This document shows positions 1-12,103 of a DNA stretch of 64,000 nucleotides, one piece after another. Position 1 is the stretch's first letter, and the number at the start of each line of letters is the position of its first letter. Location of the stretch: assembly GCA_016858145.1 (NCBI GenBank), contig JAEHOE010000116.1, positions 126,501 through 190,500 of the forward strand, read 5' to 3'. The notes beneath the pieces are model-generated. The model worked only from the letters and a program-made list of their open reading frames with translations. It was not told the origin of the DNA and ran no database searches. Source of the stretch: Edaphochlamys debaryana. Lineage: Eukaryota; Chlorophyta; Chlorophyceae; Chlamydomonadales. Both the position numbers and the translations under genes were made by a program.

Positions 1-763
1 AAGATATTATGTAGGGTTTGGGGCAGGGCGAGTCCTGGAGTTGTCACTCCTGGCCAGCCCGTCACACGGCTTGTGACACAGGCTGGCTGCCGCCAAGACA
101 CTTGCCCCGCTATGTTGGAGCGAGGTTGGTAACTGTTGACGCACGGCTGCATGGTGAGAGCAGGCGAGTGGGCCGTGAAGCAACGTCGTCTCGCTGTGAG
201 AAGCTGAGAACCCAGTCCACCTGATGCCGATGGGGACGGCAGCAATAGCACTAACCCGAGTCTGCGTCCAGGAGCCCCGCTATCAAACTGTTAAGAGAGC
301 AGGCCAGTGGGCCGTATGGGGAATCCATCCATCCGCATGCCAGGACGGCGGAAGGCGCCGGGGTTCGTGCCGCAGCAGTTGGTGCAACTCTTCGCGTTCC
401 GGAAACCCCGTTGGATCACCACGGCAGGAAGCTTGATAGCGCTTCCCAGAGCTTTGATAGCTTTGATGTCGGCGAACATGCACAGGCGGCCGACTGTTTC
501 CAGGCACCCCAGAGCTCTCAGTATAGGCCCCCTACTGCATTCGGAACACATAGACTTCCTTTTCAGGTGGGGACTGCGAGGGCACTAGGCGGGCACGAGG
601 GGAGTACCCGCCTGAGGCCGCGTCCCTGCGACTTCCTCGAGCGATGCAGTCTTCGTTGTTAGCGTAGCCGCTCCCAGTGACCAGCTACCCTGCTGTCAGC
701 GTACGCACAGCACCTCGCAACACCAGTGATACATAACAGCAGCTGCAGACACCGTGCGGTGCA
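1..763. other. 5' flank without a confident gene
   Basis: I see no gene I can support here. The least random-looking frame is a minus-strand stretch at about 291-551 with a Cys-rich segment (residues CTNCCG). It has no recognisable family, no clear splice sites and no partner exons, so it could be a transposon relic or chance. The 3' part of this interval must contain the promoter and 5' UTR of the 14-3-3-like gene that starts at 764. No TATA box or other motif stands out. Confidence 0.4.
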
Positions 764-1911
764 ATGCCAGCGGCCATGATTGCTCGCAACGCGAGGCTCG
801 GCGCCAGCAGCCGCGCTGTACCGCCTGCCACCAGGCCGTTGACGTATCGGCCAGCACAAGCTCGTGGACCTTGCTTCCAGCAGAGCCGGCGTGCGCTGCC
901 CGCGACGCCGTGTCCCCTCGCGGCTCGTGGTCTGCCCCGCGTCGCCGTCGCCGTTAGCAGCCCCATCGCGGCTCCTGAGAGCGCCCCCCGCAGCCTGGCG
1001 CTCTACACGGCCAAGCTCGCGGCGCAGGCGGAGCGCTACGCTGACATGGTGGCGGCCATGAGGGGGCTGGCGGTGCTGGCGGGGGAGCAGGAGCTGTCCC
1101 GCGAGGAGCGCAACCTGCTGTCGGCCGCCTTCAAGAACCACGTGGGCGCCCGGCGCAGCAGCTGGCGCACCCTGGAGGCCATCGAGGAGGCCGAGCGGGC
1201 CAAGGGCAACGGGGAGCACGTGGCCCGAATCAGGGCCTACCGCGGCGAGGTGGCGGCGGAGATCGAGGCCTGCTGCGGGGAGGCGCTGGCCCTGCTGGAC
1301 GCGCACCTGCTGCCCAGCGCCTCCAGCCCCGAGGCCGCCGCCTTCTTCGCCAAGATGAGGGCCGACCACCTGCGCTACCGGGCCGAGCCGCTCGAGGGCG
1401 GCGCCAGGGCGGCCGCCGTGGCCGCGGCCCTGGCGGCGTACAAGGCGGCGTAGGCGCAGGCCGCGCAGCTGCCCACCACCCACCCCGTCAGGCAGGCCGC
1501 ACGCATGGCGAGAGCACTGGCAGCACGCATCAGTGCCTTCGGGCAGTTTGGGCTTCGGGGCCTAAACCCGGAGGGTCCTGCTCGCTCGGTGTGTGGTGCT
1601 GGTAGCACAACCCCATGCATGCGGGCCCAGGCCCTACCTGACCCCGCCCCCCCCCTGCTGCCCATGCGCCGCCCCCACGGTCCGCGCGCGCACGCAGACT
1701 AGGCCAGGCGCTCAACTACTCGGTCTTCTGCTATGAGATGCTGGAGCAGCCCTCGCTGGCCTGCGTGGTGGCGGCGGAGGGCTTCAAGGCGGCCATCGGG
1801 GAGCTGGACTCGCTGGGGGAGGGCGCGTACACGGACTCGGCGGTCATCATGCAGCTGCTGCGGGACAACCTGGTGTTGTGGGCCGAGGGGGCCAGGCGCC
1901 CGCAGGACTAG
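764..1911 (+). CDS. 14-3-3-like protein with N-terminal extension and an in-frame TAG
   Basis: 14-3-3 proteins are dimeric phosphoserine/phosphothreonine-binding adaptors. The 14-3-3 fold starts near residue 80 ([17 protein letters not shown]) and keeps the signatures [11 protein letters not shown] and ARRSSWR. The second exon encodes [23 protein letters not shown] and [12 protein letters not shown]. About 75 Ala/Arg/Ser-rich residues precede the domain and look like an organelle transit peptide, unusual for this family. Exon 1 ends at 1491 if a GC donor is used (AG|GCAGGC). Exon 2 is 1698-1911 and ends in TAG. With that splice the frame is correct and the conserved [10 protein letters not shown] is kept, but a TAG at 1451-1453 interrupts it just after AYKAA. 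A GT donor at 1450 would skip the stop in frame but lose the LPTTHPV segment. This is either a pseudogene, a gene with a recent splice shift, or a sequence error. Family assignment is firm; functionality is doubtful. Confidence 0.8.
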
Positions 1912-2756
1912 CCCCGGCTAGCCAGCTGGGCGAGCCAGCGGGAGGAGCGGGTGTGGCTCCAAACCCCAGGGGAAGGCCACGGGGCAGACCAGGGTGTGTG
2001 GATGCTGGCACGCGATGAAGGGCAAGAGCGCAACTCGAAGGACAGGGCAGAGCATGGATGGGCGGGGCAGTCGGCATGTCACGGGCAGACCTCAGTGCGT
2101 CAGTGGGCGTGCGAGGCGGTGCTTTGCTCAAGCAATTGCGCTGAGGGCGGTGGTGGGCACTAGACCTGACGGCCTACATGGCGTCAAGACGCCGGCCTAC
2201 CGTGAGGGGACTACACAGCTTGTGCAGCTGAGCCTGCTAGAACCACTCCACGCGGGCCAGCCTTTACGGGCATGTGAAAAAGCGAGGCTGGCTGCTACAG
2301 GGAATGGAAACGAAGAGGGCTGTAAGCCGCGTATCGACTGCGCACTGGCAGAGCCCTGGCTTGGCCTCGTCATGCGATAGCACGGACTGGCGGACTCTTG
2401 TTGTTACACGGACAGGGGCATCGGCCACCAACCTGCGTACGGGCCTGGCCGTGGGCCCCAGGCGGTGTCCAGTGAGGCGCCAACAGATGTCCCCGAGAAC
2501 GACAGCGCTGGCCCTCTGCCGGCCCTCGTCCCGAGTGTGTCGTGCCCAGGTCCCCTCCTCCCAGCGCACCGCACCGCCGCTCAGCCACACGCCGCACCCC
2601 AACCGCCCCCGCCTCAGCGACCGGCCCCACCGCCCCGCCGCCTTGCCAGAGCCTGCCGCTGCCCCAGCCGCCCTCGCCGGCGTGCCCCGCCGGCCCCAGC
2701 CGCGAGGGCCCCTCCTCCCCCCCAACCCCACACAGGGCTGCCCCCCCCCCGCCCCC
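1912..2756. other. Convergent 3' spacer between the 14-3-3-like gene and BBS2
   Basis: No gene seen. The two flanking genes point toward each other, so this holds both 3' UTRs. The proline-rich open frames at about 2460-2760 are low-complexity C-rich sequence and have no family signature. Confidence 0.5.
2404..2408 (-). terminator. Possible UGUAA polyadenylation signal of BBS2
   Basis: The plus strand reads TTACA here, which is TGTAA on the BBS2 strand, about 350 nt past its stop codon. TGTAA is the usual green-algal poly(A) signal. The distance is long but plausible. Confidence 0.35.
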
Positions 2757-5700
2757 CTACACGGGCCCGTCCCCGTCCCGAATGATCTTGAACAGCGCCG
2801 CCATGTTGTTGGCCTTGATGGCGGCGCGGCACAGCGCCACCACGCGGCCCTTGGGCCCCCCCACGCGCAGGCGGGCCGCCCGCTGGATCATCTGGTTGAC
2901 CTCGCGCAGGGCCTCCAGCAGCGCCGCGTGGTTGGTGGCGCGCTTGTCGTGCTCCACAATCAGGTCCCTGTGGGGGGGGGGAGGGGAGAGGGGAGGGACA
3001 CATGAGGGCGTTGAGTAAGGGGCGGAGGGGGCTGGCGAGTGCGGGGGCAGGGGCAGGGGGCGGCGGAGTGAAGGGCATGCACGCCGAGCCCTCGACCAGG
3101 TCGCCCTTCCCCCCCTTCCCTTCCCGCTCCCCTGGCCCCCCCACCTGTTCATGTCCGCCAGCTGGCGGTAGTACTTGCGCATGGGCCCCATGGCGCCCAG
3201 GATGCGGGCGTCCTCGGCGCGGATGATGAGCGACTTGAGCGCGTTGGAGGCGTCGGCCATGTCGGCGTTCATGCGGAGGCGGGTCACGTTGTGGGCGTCC
3301 ACCTGGGGTGGGTGGGGTGGGGGGGGATGGGGTGGGGTAGGAAGGGTTGGGGAGCAGGCAAGAGTGTCCTGCAGCTATGTGGGCAAACGGCGGCTTTGGG
3401 GCCCGTATGGCGACAGGGCGGACAGCCAAGGCGACTGCCCCCGCCCCGTCTGCACCGCGTTGCGGGCTTAATGCAAGGCCGGGGCGCACACCTCCCCCCT
3501 CCCCCCCCACCTGGTCCAGCACCTCCTTGAAGGCCCGCATGGCCCCCGGGAAGTGCGCCGTCGAGGCCAGGTCCCCCAGGCCCAGGTAGGCCGCCAGGTC
3601 CCCCACCAGCTCCCCCGCCATGTCCATGGAGTCGGTGGCCAGGGTCACCTGGGGGGGGAGGGGGAGGAGGGGGAGGAGGGGGAGGAGGGGTGATTTTCGG
3701 AGCATTGGAGAGCGAAGGAAGAGATAGAGCGGCAGCCAGCGAGCCCGATGCGCCCGATGCCCGATGGGGGAGGGGGGCAAGTGAAGGGCAGTAAGCGCAG
3801 CAAGAGTACGCACGTCTGCCGCACCATCCACCGTACCAATGACCCGCCTCACATTGTACCCTGCAGTATCCTCTTGCCCACCAGCCCCAGACCCCCCACC
3901 CCCCCATCCGCCCCCACCTGCACCCTCCCCTCCACGGGCGTTGCCCGCACCAGCAGCGGCGCCTTGTCCCTCAGGCACAGGAAGTAGGCCTCCAGCGTGT
4001 CGGCGCGGCCCGCGGGGGGGGCCTTGAGGTTGAAGCGGGACTCCAGCCAGGCGCACAGCCGGGGGATGCGCTCGGACACGCTGGGGGGAGGGGGGGGAGG
4101 GGGGGTCGGGACAAACAGGGGTGCAGTGGGGTTTTGCGGGGCGGGAGGCGTTCAGCCGCAGCTGAGGCTGGAGCACGCCTCCTTCCTCCCCCTCAAGCCC
4201 TCCCCATGCCCCACTCTCCCCCCCTCCCCATTCCCCCCCCACCTGAACTGCACGTTGGACTCTGGCTCCGCGAAGGCGCCCTTCTCCACCGCCGCGTAGA
4301 GGCTGAACTTGGGCAGCTCGATCTCCAGCTCGAACACGTGGAACAGGGAGGCGGTGCGGCCGCCCACCAGCACCTGCAGGGGGAGGGGGGGTGGGGGTGG
4401 GGGGGTGGAGTGGGGATGTTGGGGGTACGCGCGTGTGGGTGAGGGTGCCACTGCACGCAGCGCCGGGCGGTGCCCCCAACACCCCCCCCCCTCCCCCCCA
4501 CCTTGATCATGAGCACCACCGCCACGTCCTTGAGCGGCTTGAGGGGCACAGCCAGCTGGGGGGGAAGGGGGAAGGGGGGGAGAGTAAGGCAAGGGGGCGA
4601 TCCGCAGTGAGGAAAGGGTATCTGGCAGCCGCCCCCCCCCTCCCGCCCACCCCGGCACATCCCCACACCGCGTACATCCGGCCCCCCCAACCCCACGGCC
4701 CCTTCCTCCCGTCCCAGTCCTCCCCTCCCTCCCCCCCCCCCCCCCCCCCACCTGCATGTCCGGGTTCCTCGGGTACACGAACAGCGACTCCTGCTCAAAG
4801 ATCTGCTCCCCGAACACCACCACCCCGCGGATGACGGCCTGCTCGTTGGAGGTGCGCAGGACCTGGGCGGGGGGAGGGGGGGGAGGTGTGCGCTGAGCGG
4901 GTGCTCGCCATCGCGGCCAAGGCCCCCCATGTGCTGCCCCCTCGCAGAACCCTCCACCTCCCAGTCCCCTCGACACTTCCCACACCCCCCCTCCCCCCCC
5001 CACAGGCCCCCACCAGGTCGCACGTGCCCGCCTCCCTGTTGACCGCTATGTACGAGTCCACCCGCGTGTCGGGGGGGATCACGGAGCCGCGCTCGGGCTG
5101 GGGGGGGGGAGGGGAGGAGGGGGTGAGGAACGTGTCGGAGCGGGGCAGAGGCGGCTGGAAGGCAGGGCACGGGTGGGCACTCGGGTGGGAGCACAAGAAG
5201 ACCCGCATCTCCCTCCACTGCTACCCCCCACTTTCCCCCCCCCCCCTGCCCCTCCATCCCCACTTCCCCCCTCCCCCCACCGGCGCCTCCTTGGCCTGCG
5301 CCCTGCTGTTGGCGTAGCTGGCCAGCTCGTAGGCCAGCTCCTGCTTGCGCTGCGCCAGCTCCGCCAGCAGCGCCTGCTGCTCGGAGAAGTCGGCCTCGGA
5401 GGCGGCGCCGGGGCCGGCGGCCTCCAGGTCCAGGGGCAGGTAGCCGCGGACCTGGGGAGGGGTGGGGGTGGGGGGAGGGGGAGGAGGGGGGGTAGACGTG
5501 GGGGCCCGCGCAGCCCCTGGCCCTCCCGTCCACCCGCAGATACCCCCTGTCCCCTCTCCCCCCTTATCTGTTGCTCCCTGCATGATTCCCCTGCCTACAC
5601 GCCCCCCCTCCCCAGCCCCCCCCCCCCCCGCTCACCTCCCCCTCCACCCCGCACACCACCACCTGCTCCAGGCCGTCGTTGCGGTAGTCCGCCCGCAGGA

Positions 5701-7988
5701 TGGCGGCCACGGGGCAGGACAGGTGGTCGCGGTACACCACCTCGCCCGTGTCGGCGCGGCGGACCTCCATCTGGGGTGGGTGGGTTGGGGGGTGGAGGGA
5801 GGGAGGGGCGACGGGGTCTGGGAGCGAGGCCTGGGGTAGTGTGGAGCTGCCACACACTGCAGCCATCACGCCCATACCTCCCTCGCCCTTCCTCCCTCCT
5901 CCTCCCCGCCCCTCCCCTCCCCCTCCCCCCCTCCTCCCCCCCCACCCTGCCGTTGCTCCAGCCGCTGATGAGCTCCGGCAGCCCGTCCCCGTCCAGGTCG
6001 TAGCTGGCGATGGCGCACACGCTGTGCTTGGACTTGACGCGCCACACGCGGTCGAGCCTGGGAGGGGAGGGAGGGGGGGAGCAGGGGGGCAGGGGGGCAG
6101 GGGTGGGGGGGTGACGATGCTACCTTCAAGGCACCCGACCTCCCTCCTCTCGTGCCCTCCTCTCCCGCCCCAATCGCCTCCCCCCCCCCACCCTCCCGCT
6201 TCCACCCCCCGCCCCCCCACCTGTCGTACAGCCCGATGGTGCCGTTGACCAGGGCGTACCCGAAGCGGGGCCCCACCACCGCCGCCAGAGCCACGAACGT
6301 GTCGGCCTCGGGGACCTGGGGTGGGGGGGGTGGGGGGGTGGGCAGGGGCTGGTGCAGCAGTGTGCGCCCCTCCGCAGCCCTGCGGGTGCGGGTGCAGTGC
6401 CCGCAGCGCCGCTGTGCCCCTCCCACACTCGGGGCGCCCCAAGGTACCCCCGGGCACACACACTCCCCCCTCCTCCCCGCCCCCCCCCACCTCTGCCACC
6501 ACGTCCTCCCCCGCGAAGATGCGCACATCGAAGTCGTCAGACCCCACCTGGGGGGGGGGGAGGGGGGGGAGGGTCAGGGGAGGGATGTGCAGGAGTGTGC
6601 CCGGTGGGGCCGAGAGCGGGAGCAGGGAGACGCGCCGCCAGGTGCAAGACGCCCGCCGCACACCACTCACGCCCGGTAGCGCCGCGCCAGCAGAGGCCCC
6701 CCCACGAGAGCAGCCCCCCCTCCCACCACTCCCACCAAACCCCTCCCCCCCCCACCAGCAGCTCGTTGCGCCCGTCCTGGTCCACGTCGCAGAAGGCCAG
6801 TGCCGCCACGTTGTCGCCCGTGACGGTCCAGAACACCTCGGAGCCGTCGGCAGAGTAGCCCTGGGGGGGGTGGGGGGAGGGGGGGAGATGAGGGTTGGAG
6901 AGGGCGCCGCCTGTGCCCGCGTGTCGGCTCACGCCCCCCCCCCCACCGGTCACCGCCACCTCCACGTCAGGCCTGCAGGCACACGCACCACCTCTGCCCC
7001 CCAGGCCCCAGCCCCAGGCCTCAGCCTGCTCCCCCTCGCCCTCCCACCCCCACCCCCCCCACCTGTATGGAGCAGTTCCCCCCCACTATGGCCAGCTGCT
7101 GGTCGAAGGACGCGTAGGGGCCCACCAGGGCAGCGTTCACACCGTCCTGGGGGGGGGAAGGGGGGATAAAGGATGTAGAGGGGGAGGGGCGGGCGAAGGA
7201 GCTGGGCGCGTGCAGCCGTCGGTCCAGCTTCTGGGGTGTGGCGGCGGGCCCCCCCTGCCCCCCGCTCCCGGCAAGAGGCGCCTCCCCCCTCCCCCTCCAC
7301 CTGCACGTCCTTGTAGAACAGGTCCCTGTTGAGCTCCACGTCGTAGGCCTGCAGATTGGCGGAGGTGCCCACCAGCAGCACGTCCTTGCTGGGGGGGGAG
7401 GGGGGGGGGAGGGGGGAGGGGAGGGGAGGGGGGGGGCCTTGAAATGGAGGTGCGGCCGCATGCCTCCGCACCATCACCCGCAGGCACCCACGCGGCACCC
7501 GCATACACGCTCGGAGCCCGTGTCCCCACCTCCTCCGCATCATCGCCTTCAGAAGGGCCCCGCCCTCCGCCCCGCCCAGCCCCCTCCCAACCCCTGCCCC
7601 CCCAGCGCCTAACCTGCTCAGCAGCCGCCCCGACACCACGGCCGAGATCTGCTTGTTGATGTTGAGGTAGGCGATCTGGTTGTCCGGCCCCCCCGCCTGC
7701 TGGTGCGGCTGGTGCAGGAACACCTTGCCGCCCACCGTGGCGCAGGCCAGCGCGGGGACCTTGCCATCGAAGCGGCCGATGGTGGCCTGGGCGCGCTGGA
7801 TCTTCTCTGTGAAGGGATGTCCCGGGTTGGGTAGTGAGTGAGGGTGTGTGTGCGGGGGGGGGGGGGGAGACAGGGGTTGCGTGTGTGTACGCAAGGCACC
7901 GGGGGGCGAGGTAGGGGAGGTAAGGGGGCATGGGCATGGCAGCCTCGGGCTCACCGTTCAGGTGGAGCTGAAAGGCGGGGACCAGCAT
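2757..7988 (-). CDS. BBS2: BBS2, BBSome subunit (18 exons)
   Basis: BBS2 is a core subunit of the BBSome, the coat complex that moves membrane proteins through cilia with intraflagellar transport. Exons in coding order are 7988-7955, 7806-7614, 7388-7301, 7146-7063, 6860-6756, 6547-6491, 6315-6221, 6057-5946, 5770-5636, 5451-5281, 5097-5014, 4862-4752, 4555-4502, 4373-4243, 4080-3918, 3648-3511, 3302-3145 and 2967-2757. All phases agree and give 707 residues, close to the roughly 720 of animal BBS2. The N-terminal beta-propeller has [42 protein letters not shown] and [10 protein letters not shown] short coiled coil ([17 protein letters not shown]) follows. The C-terminal helical part has [20 protein letters not shown] and [16 protein letters not shown]. 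Nearly every intron starts with a G tract and ends with a C tract. The start is the first in-frame ATG, matching the family N terminus ([11 protein letters not shown]). Confidence 0.95.
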
Positions 7989-8564
7989 TGTGCCAGCCCT
8001 GCGCTTCCACGGCCCTTCAGGCGGCTACCGGTGTCGTCAGCGGGCGCCCCGCTCCGAGCGCGAAAGCGCCATTCCCGCTGGATTGGCCGCGTGAGATCAG
8101 GCCAACCCTTTAAGCTGATGTGTTGTCTTCACTAGCTACTGGAATTACCGGAACAGGCTAGGAGCAGGCAGCCTGGGCGCGCCAGGCCTGCAATGGAGGT
8201 GCGACCTAAGCCCTTGCGTCGATGAGGGCAGGGAATGTTGTATTCAGGGCCTCGTGCACAGGTAATTCGGTTGTTGGCGCCCTCGAATGGGTGGGGAGGT
8301 GTTCTCTCGAGAGCGTGTCGCTACCCGGGTGCGCCAGCTTGGAGTGCAGTTATGTGTCCTGTCACCCGTATTCCTGCTGAACTGACCTATGCGGGCAAAC
8401 GCTGCGTGCGGCATGCGTTCTGCCGTGCACATGCGTACTCGCAACTTTGACTGTCCACATCCCTATTCGCCCTCCGCCTGCATACGCGCGCTTCAGTAGC
8501 CCCCACAAGCATGCCATAGCGCCCCGGTCACCTATCCGTAGTAGATAGCATAGGGGGTAAAACA
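7989..8564. promoter_or_regulatory. Divergent intergenic region, BBS2 / beta-helix gene
   Basis: This 576-base spacer separates two divergent start codons, so it should carry both promoters and 5' UTRs. GC content falls toward the right-hand side relative to the flanking exons. I see no TATA box at a convincing distance and no X-box-like motif that I would call for the ciliary gene. Confidence 0.4.
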
Positions 8565-11500
8565 ATGGCATCCTCAGCGCTGCCGCTCGCTCGCCGAGCA
8601 GGCGGGTCCCTGCGCTACACGAGTCAACTCTTGGCGCTGCTGCCCGAACTGGCGGCGGCATGTGGCTCGGCTCTGCTCGGCGAGCGGCGGGCGGTTGCCG
8701 GGCTGCGGCGTTGCTTCAGCACGGATGCTCCTGGCGAGGGGCCCCTGCCCCCGCAGCGGGCCCCCGCGCCCCCGCCCGCTGAGGCTGCCCCGAGCGAGCT
8801 CCTGTCTCCCAGCGGCCACCGCTGGACCCACGGAGCCCCGGGCGCCTCCTCCGCGTCCCACGCCCACCCCGGCCCTGGCTCCGGCGCCGGCAGCAGCGGC
8901 TGGGAGCACGTGCCCCTGCCCCACGACGCGCAGGCGCCGCTCCGCTCCGCGGGCCTGGGCCCCCACGTGGCCTCCCGCCTGGCCCGGGAGCTGGGGTACG
9001 CCCGGGCCACGGACCTGGCGCTGCTGCCGGAGGGGGCGCTGGGCGCGCTGGCGGGGCCGGGACCGGGCGTACCCCAGCCCGCCTCCGCCCCGGGAGCCGG
9101 GCAGCCGGACACGGGCTCGGGCGCAGCGGGGGGTGGAGCGGCTGGGACGGGCGGCGGCACGGCCGGGCTGGCAGGGTCGGCGGCTGTGTCTGCAGGGCTG
9201 AACGCGGTGGAGCTGGCGAGGCTGGCCGCTGCGTGCCGGGAGGCGAGGCGGGCGAGGGTGACGCCGCTGTCGGGCAGCCTGCAGGTGGGGGGTGGGGTGG
9301 GGTGGGGGGTTCGTGGGGCCAGGGGCAGGACGCCGGGCGCAGGGATCAGGAGGCCATCCCCGTGGAGCCCTGCTCCCGCCTGCCCCAAACCTTGCCCAAC
9401 TCCTCCCCCCAGGAGCTGGCCGAGCTGCTCCGCTCGCTGCGGCAGGCGGCCGTGGTGGACCTGGGGGGCATGACGTGGTCGGGGCCCATAGAGGTGGGGG
9501 GGGGGGAGGGGAGGGGAGGGAGGAACGCAGCCGTTGACAATAACACAAGCCTGGTCCGCAAACTCAGCACCCGCCTGCGAACTCTCCCATCACCACCCCC
9601 GCCGCCCTCCCCCCTCCCACCACACGCCCTCCCCCCCTCCCCCCAGGGCCCCGACCCCACCCTCCGCCTGGCCCTCAGCAACTGCGCCCTGGTCAACGGC
9701 ACGCTGCTGCTGGCGCCCGGGCAGGCGCTGCGCCTGGGGGGGCGGGGGGCGGGGCTGGCGGACCTGAGCCTGCGCTGCCTGCCTGCACAGCCGGGGGGGC
9801 AGCAGCGGGGGGCGGAGGGGGCGGGGGCCGGGGGGGGCGGGGGCGGGGGCGCCTCCCCACCCGCCAGGCCGCCCCCCCGCGCCCGCGCGCAGCGTGTGGA
9901 CCGGGGGCTGGTGGTGGTGGAGGCGGGGGATGCGCACGTGGCCCGGTGCTCCATCGCCAACGACTGGCCGCAGGTGGGCAGGGGGACTAGGTTTGGGGGG
10001 AAGGGGCAATGGGAGGGTAGCCCGCTGGCTCCTGCATGCACTGTTGCACGCCACCTGCCTGCCTCGCCCGCCCTACCCCCACCCCCACCCCCGCCCCACC
10101 CCTCCAGGTGGCTCTGCTGGTGTCCGCGGGGGCGCGGGCGGCGCTGCACGACTGCGAGCTGAGCTCGGGGGGCGCGGGGGTGCTGGCGGCGGGGCCGGGG
10201 GCGGAGGCGGAGCTGCGGGGGTGCACTGTGCGGGACACGACAGGTGGGTGGCGGGGAGGGGGCGGCGCGGGGAAGGGCCGGGGGGCAGGCCCAGAGCAGC
10301 ATTCGGGCTTGCAGGGGGCGGGGTAGAATGCGTCTCAGCTCGGCAGCAGCAGCGGGGCTGTGTCGCGGTGCGGCCGCAGCCCACGTGGCCCCGTGTCGAC
10401 ACACGCCCCTGCGCCCGCCCACACACCCAAACAACTTCATGCCTCCCGCCCCCCTTTCCCCCCGCTTGCAGGTCCCTGTGTGGCCGCCACGGGCGGTGCG
10501 CGCGTGTCCCTGCGCGCCTGCTCGCTGCTGCGCTCGGGGGCCTCCAGCGGCCTGGCGGTGGCGGGGGGGGGCAGCCGGGCGGAGGCGGAGCGGGTGGTGG
10601 TGGGGGGCTGCGCGGAGAGCTGCGTGGCGGTGGGGGAGGGGGCGGAGGCGGAGCTGCGGGATTGCAGGTGCGGGTGGGAGGGGGGAGAAGGGAGCGCTGG
10701 AGGAGGGGTGGCGGCCAAGAGGGCACCCGGGGGCCTGGTGCACCACCCGAGGGAGTGGGGCTCGTGCAGGAGCTTGCACACACGCCCCCGCTACCCCTGA
10801 CCTGGGGCTCATGCGAGCCTTCAAGCACCCTCCTGTGGCCACTCGCAGCCTCCCAATGACCTCGCACTGTCCCAACCCCCGCTCCCCCCCCCCCCACCTC
10901 CCAATGCTCCGAAAATCATCCCCCCCACCTCCCCCCCCCCAGCCTGTCCGGCAGCCTGACCCGCCAGGCGCTGCAGGCCTGGGGCCGCGGCGCCCGGGTG
11001 GCCCTGGCGGGGTGCGAGCTGGCGGGCAGCGCGCAGAGCGGGGCGTACGTGCGGGAGGGGGCCGAGGTGGAGATGCAGGTGGGGCGGAGGGGGTGAGGGG
11101 GATGTTGGTTGCTGGTGGGGTGGGTGGGCTGGGGGGCCTGGGAGGCGGGCAGGCCCGCGCGGAGCACCGAGCGCGGGGGCAGGGGCGTCGCACGGGGCTG
11201 GAGGCGGACTGGGGTCGGACTGCGCTCATGGGTGGCCGGGTAGGCGGCCTTGACCGGCACTGGCGCTGTCAGGGAAGGGCCGGCAGCGAGCATCTGACGC
11301 CGCCAGATGCGCTATCATCATCATCCTGCCCCTCACCCCCACACCCCCTCCCCCCAGGGCTGCACGCTGGCCTCAAACGGGCTGGCGGGGCTGGTGGTGG
11401 CGGGGGCGGGCAGCCGGGCGCTGCTGGCGGGGACACGGGTGGGTGCGGGCGGGGCGGGAGCGGGGGGGGGGGGCGGGAGAGTGGGCAGGGCGGCGGGCAG

Positions 11501-12103
11501 GGCAGCTGCTGTACGGAGCGCTCCGCGATCCTGCCCGCGCTCCTTCGTCGAAGCCTCCCGCGACCACTTCGCTCTGTTTACGGGGCCCCAACCCCGTCTC
11601 CGTCTCACATTGCCCCCACACGCACACCCTACCGCCACCACCCCCGGCTGCAGATTCTAGGCAACGGTACCGCGGGGCTGCACGTGTGCGGGGGCGCAGC
11701 GGCGGAGGCCGAGGGCTGCACGGTGAGCCCGGGGAGGAGGGAGAGGAAGCGCATAGGGTTGGAGCCGCCTGGGGTTCGGCCTGTAGCCTGCGGTGCTGCG
11801 CTCTCTGTACCGCTCGGGATGCAGGCCGGGGCTGGGGACCTGCGTCTTACCGGGCCCTCACCCGCCCCTGCCCCCGTGTCCGTGCTGGCGCCGTCCTCGC
11901 CCCGGCCGCAGGTGGCTGGGCCGCCCAGCAGCCAGGAAGGCAGCAGCCCTGGAGGGGAGCCCGGCTCGGAGCCGGGAGCGGAGCCGGAGCCGGTGCCGTT
12001 GCTGGTGCGGGCGGTGGGGGAGGGCAGCCGGGTGGCCCTGCGCGGCACGGCGGTGGCGGGGGGCGTGGAGGCGGAGGCGGGGGCGATGGTGGAAACGGAG
12101 TAG
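8565..12103 (+). CDS. Right-handed beta-helix repeat protein with mitochondrial-type presequence
   Basis: Exons are 8565-9284, 9413-9493, 9647-9973, 10108-10243, 10472-10667, 10943-11078, 11358-11438, 11654-11722 and 11912-12103. The start ATG sits in a good context (AAACAATGG). The first 50 residues are Arg/Ala/Leu/Ser-rich without acidic residues and end in LRRCFSTDAP, a classic mitochondrial presequence cleavage pattern. From about residue 240 the protein is built of imperfect repeats of about 22 residues: short beta strands, a turn with Cys, then Gly, for example LALSNCALVNGTLL, ARAALHDCELSSGGAG, ARVALAGCELAGSAQSGAYV and ILGNGTAGLHVCGGA. This is the pectin-lyase-like beta-helix pattern (PbH1 repeats). 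No lyase catalytic residues are recognisable, so a binding or scaffold role is as likely as an enzyme. The family is a fold-level call; function and substrate are unknown. Confidence 0.75.

Noticed and set aside
2614..4482. Long minus-strand open frame of 622 codons over the 3' half of BBS2
   Set aside because: It runs through introns and is mostly Pro/Gly/Arg low complexity. The spliced BBS2 exons explain the conserved sequence.
9346..11229. Long minus-strand open frame of 627 codons opposite the beta-helix gene
   Set aside because: Antisense shadow of GC-rich exons: Pro/Arg-rich with no family signature.
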